A model generated the notes under the pieces. The model was not told where the DNA came from, made no database searches, and saw only the letters and a list, made by a program, of their open reading frames with translations. Made by a program: the position numbers and the translations under genes. From NCBI GenBank assembly GCA_029582155.1, contig CM055897.1:8954001-9018000 (forward strand): DNA of 64,000 nucleotides, written 5' to 3'. This DNA comes from Panopea generosa. Its lineage: Eukaryota; Mollusca; Bivalvia; Adapedonta; Hiatellidae. Below, in pieces: positions 61,948-64,000 of this stretch; position 1 is the stretch's first letter, and every line of letters begins with the position of its first letter.

Positions 61948-64000
61948 GTAAATAATGAGTTACGCCAGGTCTCATTAACTTATTGATTTGTATTTTTTGT
62001 GCTATATATAATAACATTTGCTATTCCACTTTATTTATTCTTCTTATATTTGTGTACGCTGGCCCATCTGTAGGTTATTGCAGTTGTAATTCTTAAAGGA
62101 CGCATGTGCAAGCAGCATTTCACGCCATTTCACAGTTACTTCACTATTTTGTAACAAATGAATATAGTTTTACCGTTAAAGCGGTGGAGTGGTCTTCCTT
62201 TTTAATTAATAATCTGGTTGAATGGAAAGAAACCCTTTGGTTTTGCTTAAAGATACATCCCTTACATGACGGTAGCAAGATTCCAAGATTCCATTACGCC
62301 CAAGAAATTAGAGCTGTGTAAAGCAGTTGGGCATTTTTTTGTTGATAATGCATAAAATTGTCATATTACTTCATGTATATGAAAACATTGGATCATTTTC
62401 ATGATTTTTGTCAAATCTAGATGACATTGGGTACTGTTGGATGAAAATACAACAGTTTAAAGATGAGTAGTGATACACTGCAACAAACGGGATTATATAA
62501 TGTTGCTTACGTTGGATGATCATTCGCTCGGCCCGATGCTTCTCAATTAACACAAAATAAAAGTCAGCTTTCCAAAACTACCATCAGAAGAAAACATTTC
62601 TTCCACCGGCATGTTACCAGTTAGTTACACTGTCTTACTTATACGTATTTGTAGCATTAATCGATCACTTTTGTATTGTCGATTGTTCCATATTGAATGT
62701 ATATCAATTGATACATTCCAAACATCGCATTATCTTTTCCAGTCATGTGCAAGTCTCCGATATTGGGAAAGGGTGATTTTATCAATTAACATCCGCTCTA
62801 CAACATTTGCATTCTATTTTGCGAAATTCGTCATTGTATTTAATTCTGTAGGCATAGTACCACCATTGGAAAAAGGAAGTGCTTCCGTGGGGTAGTCGCA
62901 TAATGACGGTTATAAATAATCCTCTTCTTTTTTTCTTCTTTAAAAGTGCATTTTCCTTATTTTATACTTATTTTTTAATTGAATGGCATTATTGATGTAT
63001 TTTGAACATTTTGGCAGCATTGTCATGTGTGAATTGTGAATTTAGAAAAACAAATTGATGCTTGGAAATTGAGGTATGAATACATGATTTCGGAAGTCTA
63101 CTTTTCACTTTGTCAACAGTGTACACACTGAGCAGAAAAAAAAATCTCTTAAATGACACATGACCCCTAATTTTCTTATCATATTTTGATAGTGCAGAGG
63201 TTGGCAAGCAGTAAAATGTAAGTTTCACTTCTTTCATTTTGGTCTGTCTATGAATGACAAGCCTTCAAACTTTTATTTACTATAGAATAAAGAACAAAAA
63301 TCAACGTTGGGTTCACATCTGTGTGCAGGTATGCATGAATGTATGATGTAAATGCAAATTAATGGCATTCACATTTGTTTCTATATCAAATTTAAATATG
63401 TAAATTACATACAATTTCTCAAATTAAAATATGGACGTTTCATTCAAAAGACAGCGTAAAGACCGTAAAATTTAAAATTCGGAATATGCGAAAGATCGCA
63501 GTGTGTGTTACCGTCCGATGCCGGTCTGGCAGTGCTAAACCAGCACAAGGGCTAAAACCCAACCTCGCTCATCACTGTTGTCACATCATCAAAAGAAACA
63601 TAAATTTGACAAGTTTGACAAGTTAATTTTCATTATTTCCAGTAGGTCTGAGAGCCATGAGGAATAGTCACATATTTATGATATCAAATATGGCGATAAA
63701 ATTGTATTAGTTAACCTCATAATTGTATACGCAATGGAACTCTGTGAAAGAACCATCAACTGTTAAAATATTGTCCAAGTAAACTGTTTCAATTTTTTTA
63801 GTATTATATTAAAATAAGAAATTTCTAGGTAATCCATCTCCATTTCTAAAAATTATTATTGTAATCAATAATAAAATTGATCCCGACTAAATCTCTATAT
63901 ATATATGACATGTGTATAGTGATAAACATATATAAGCTTATTTCGTGATTATTGTTTCATTTCAGACTTTCTTGAAAAAAAGGATTTATGAATTCTTCTT
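61948..64000. other. Intron 2 of the paralogous receptor, to window end
   Basis: AT-rich; no exon recognised with confidence. A possible acceptor (tttcatttcag) ends at 63965, and phase 1 reading continues DFLEKKDL then a TGA, so it is not an obvious exon 3. Confidence 0.4.

Noticed and set aside
62611..62895. 94-codon plus-strand frame in the last intron
   Set aside because: No similarity to receptor exon 3 or any family I know, no matching acceptor and donor in the required phase, and AT-rich composition.
63966..64000. Exon 3 of the paralogous receptor at the window end
   Set aside because: There is an acceptor-like tttcatttcag, but the phase-1 reading stops at a TGA after eight codons and matches exon 3 of the first gene poorly.

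Overview
The window looks like nuclear DNA of an invertebrate animal, most probably a bivalve mollusc. The support is AT-rich intergenic DNA, genes split into short exons by GT-AG introns, tRNA-derived SINEs with a molluscan-type body, small inverted-repeat elements, LINE debris and very many minisatellites. I cannot name the species from sequence alone. All exon joins below were made by hand from splice motifs and reading phase; no transcript or database was available.

Layout. (1) 1-7.4 kb: no gene seen; old satellite-like repeats, two tRNA-derived SINEs, a 36-bp minisatellite and a TA-flanked MITE. (2) 7489-11711, minus strand: a complete four-exon gene for a 219-residue secreted, cysteine-containing protein of a family I do not recognise; intron 1 holds a 50-bp minisatellite. 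(3) 11.7-14.3 kb: spacer with a long foldback element. (4) 14307-46176, plus strand: a complete 16-exon gene for an 836-residue ionotropic glutamate receptor-like channel (signal peptide, amino-terminal domain, S1, M1, pore loop, M3, S2, M4). All 15 splice phases agree. Its introns are filled with tandem repeats, MITEs, SINEs and an antisense LINE relic. (5) 46.2-55.9 kb: 3' UTR, then spacer with satellites, a SINE with perfect target-site duplications and a possible receptor exon relic beside an AGA microsatellite. (6) 55891-64000, plus strand: the start of one or two paralogous receptor genes, with two separate signal-peptide first exons (55891 and 58922) and one second exon (61828). The gene runs off the window.

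The outstanding observation is in intron 12 of the receptor gene. About 6 kb of a 57/55-bp minisatellite begins inside exon 12: every unit carries a copy of the last 19 bases of the exon, the exon-intron boundary and the first 38 bases of the intron. The genuine 5' splice site is therefore followed by roughly 100 near-copies of itself. Using any downstream copy would add an in-frame stop six codons past the true boundary. The array also has higher-order repeats of about 790 bp.

The receptor is a plausible ligand-gated cation channel. It keeps the S1 arginine that holds the ligand carboxylate, an S2 serine and an acidic S2 residue (Asp rather than Glu), but has Asn-Glu at the pore Q/R/N site and an altered M3 gate motif. 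With the downstream paralogue, the locus is a head-to-tail receptor gene cluster.
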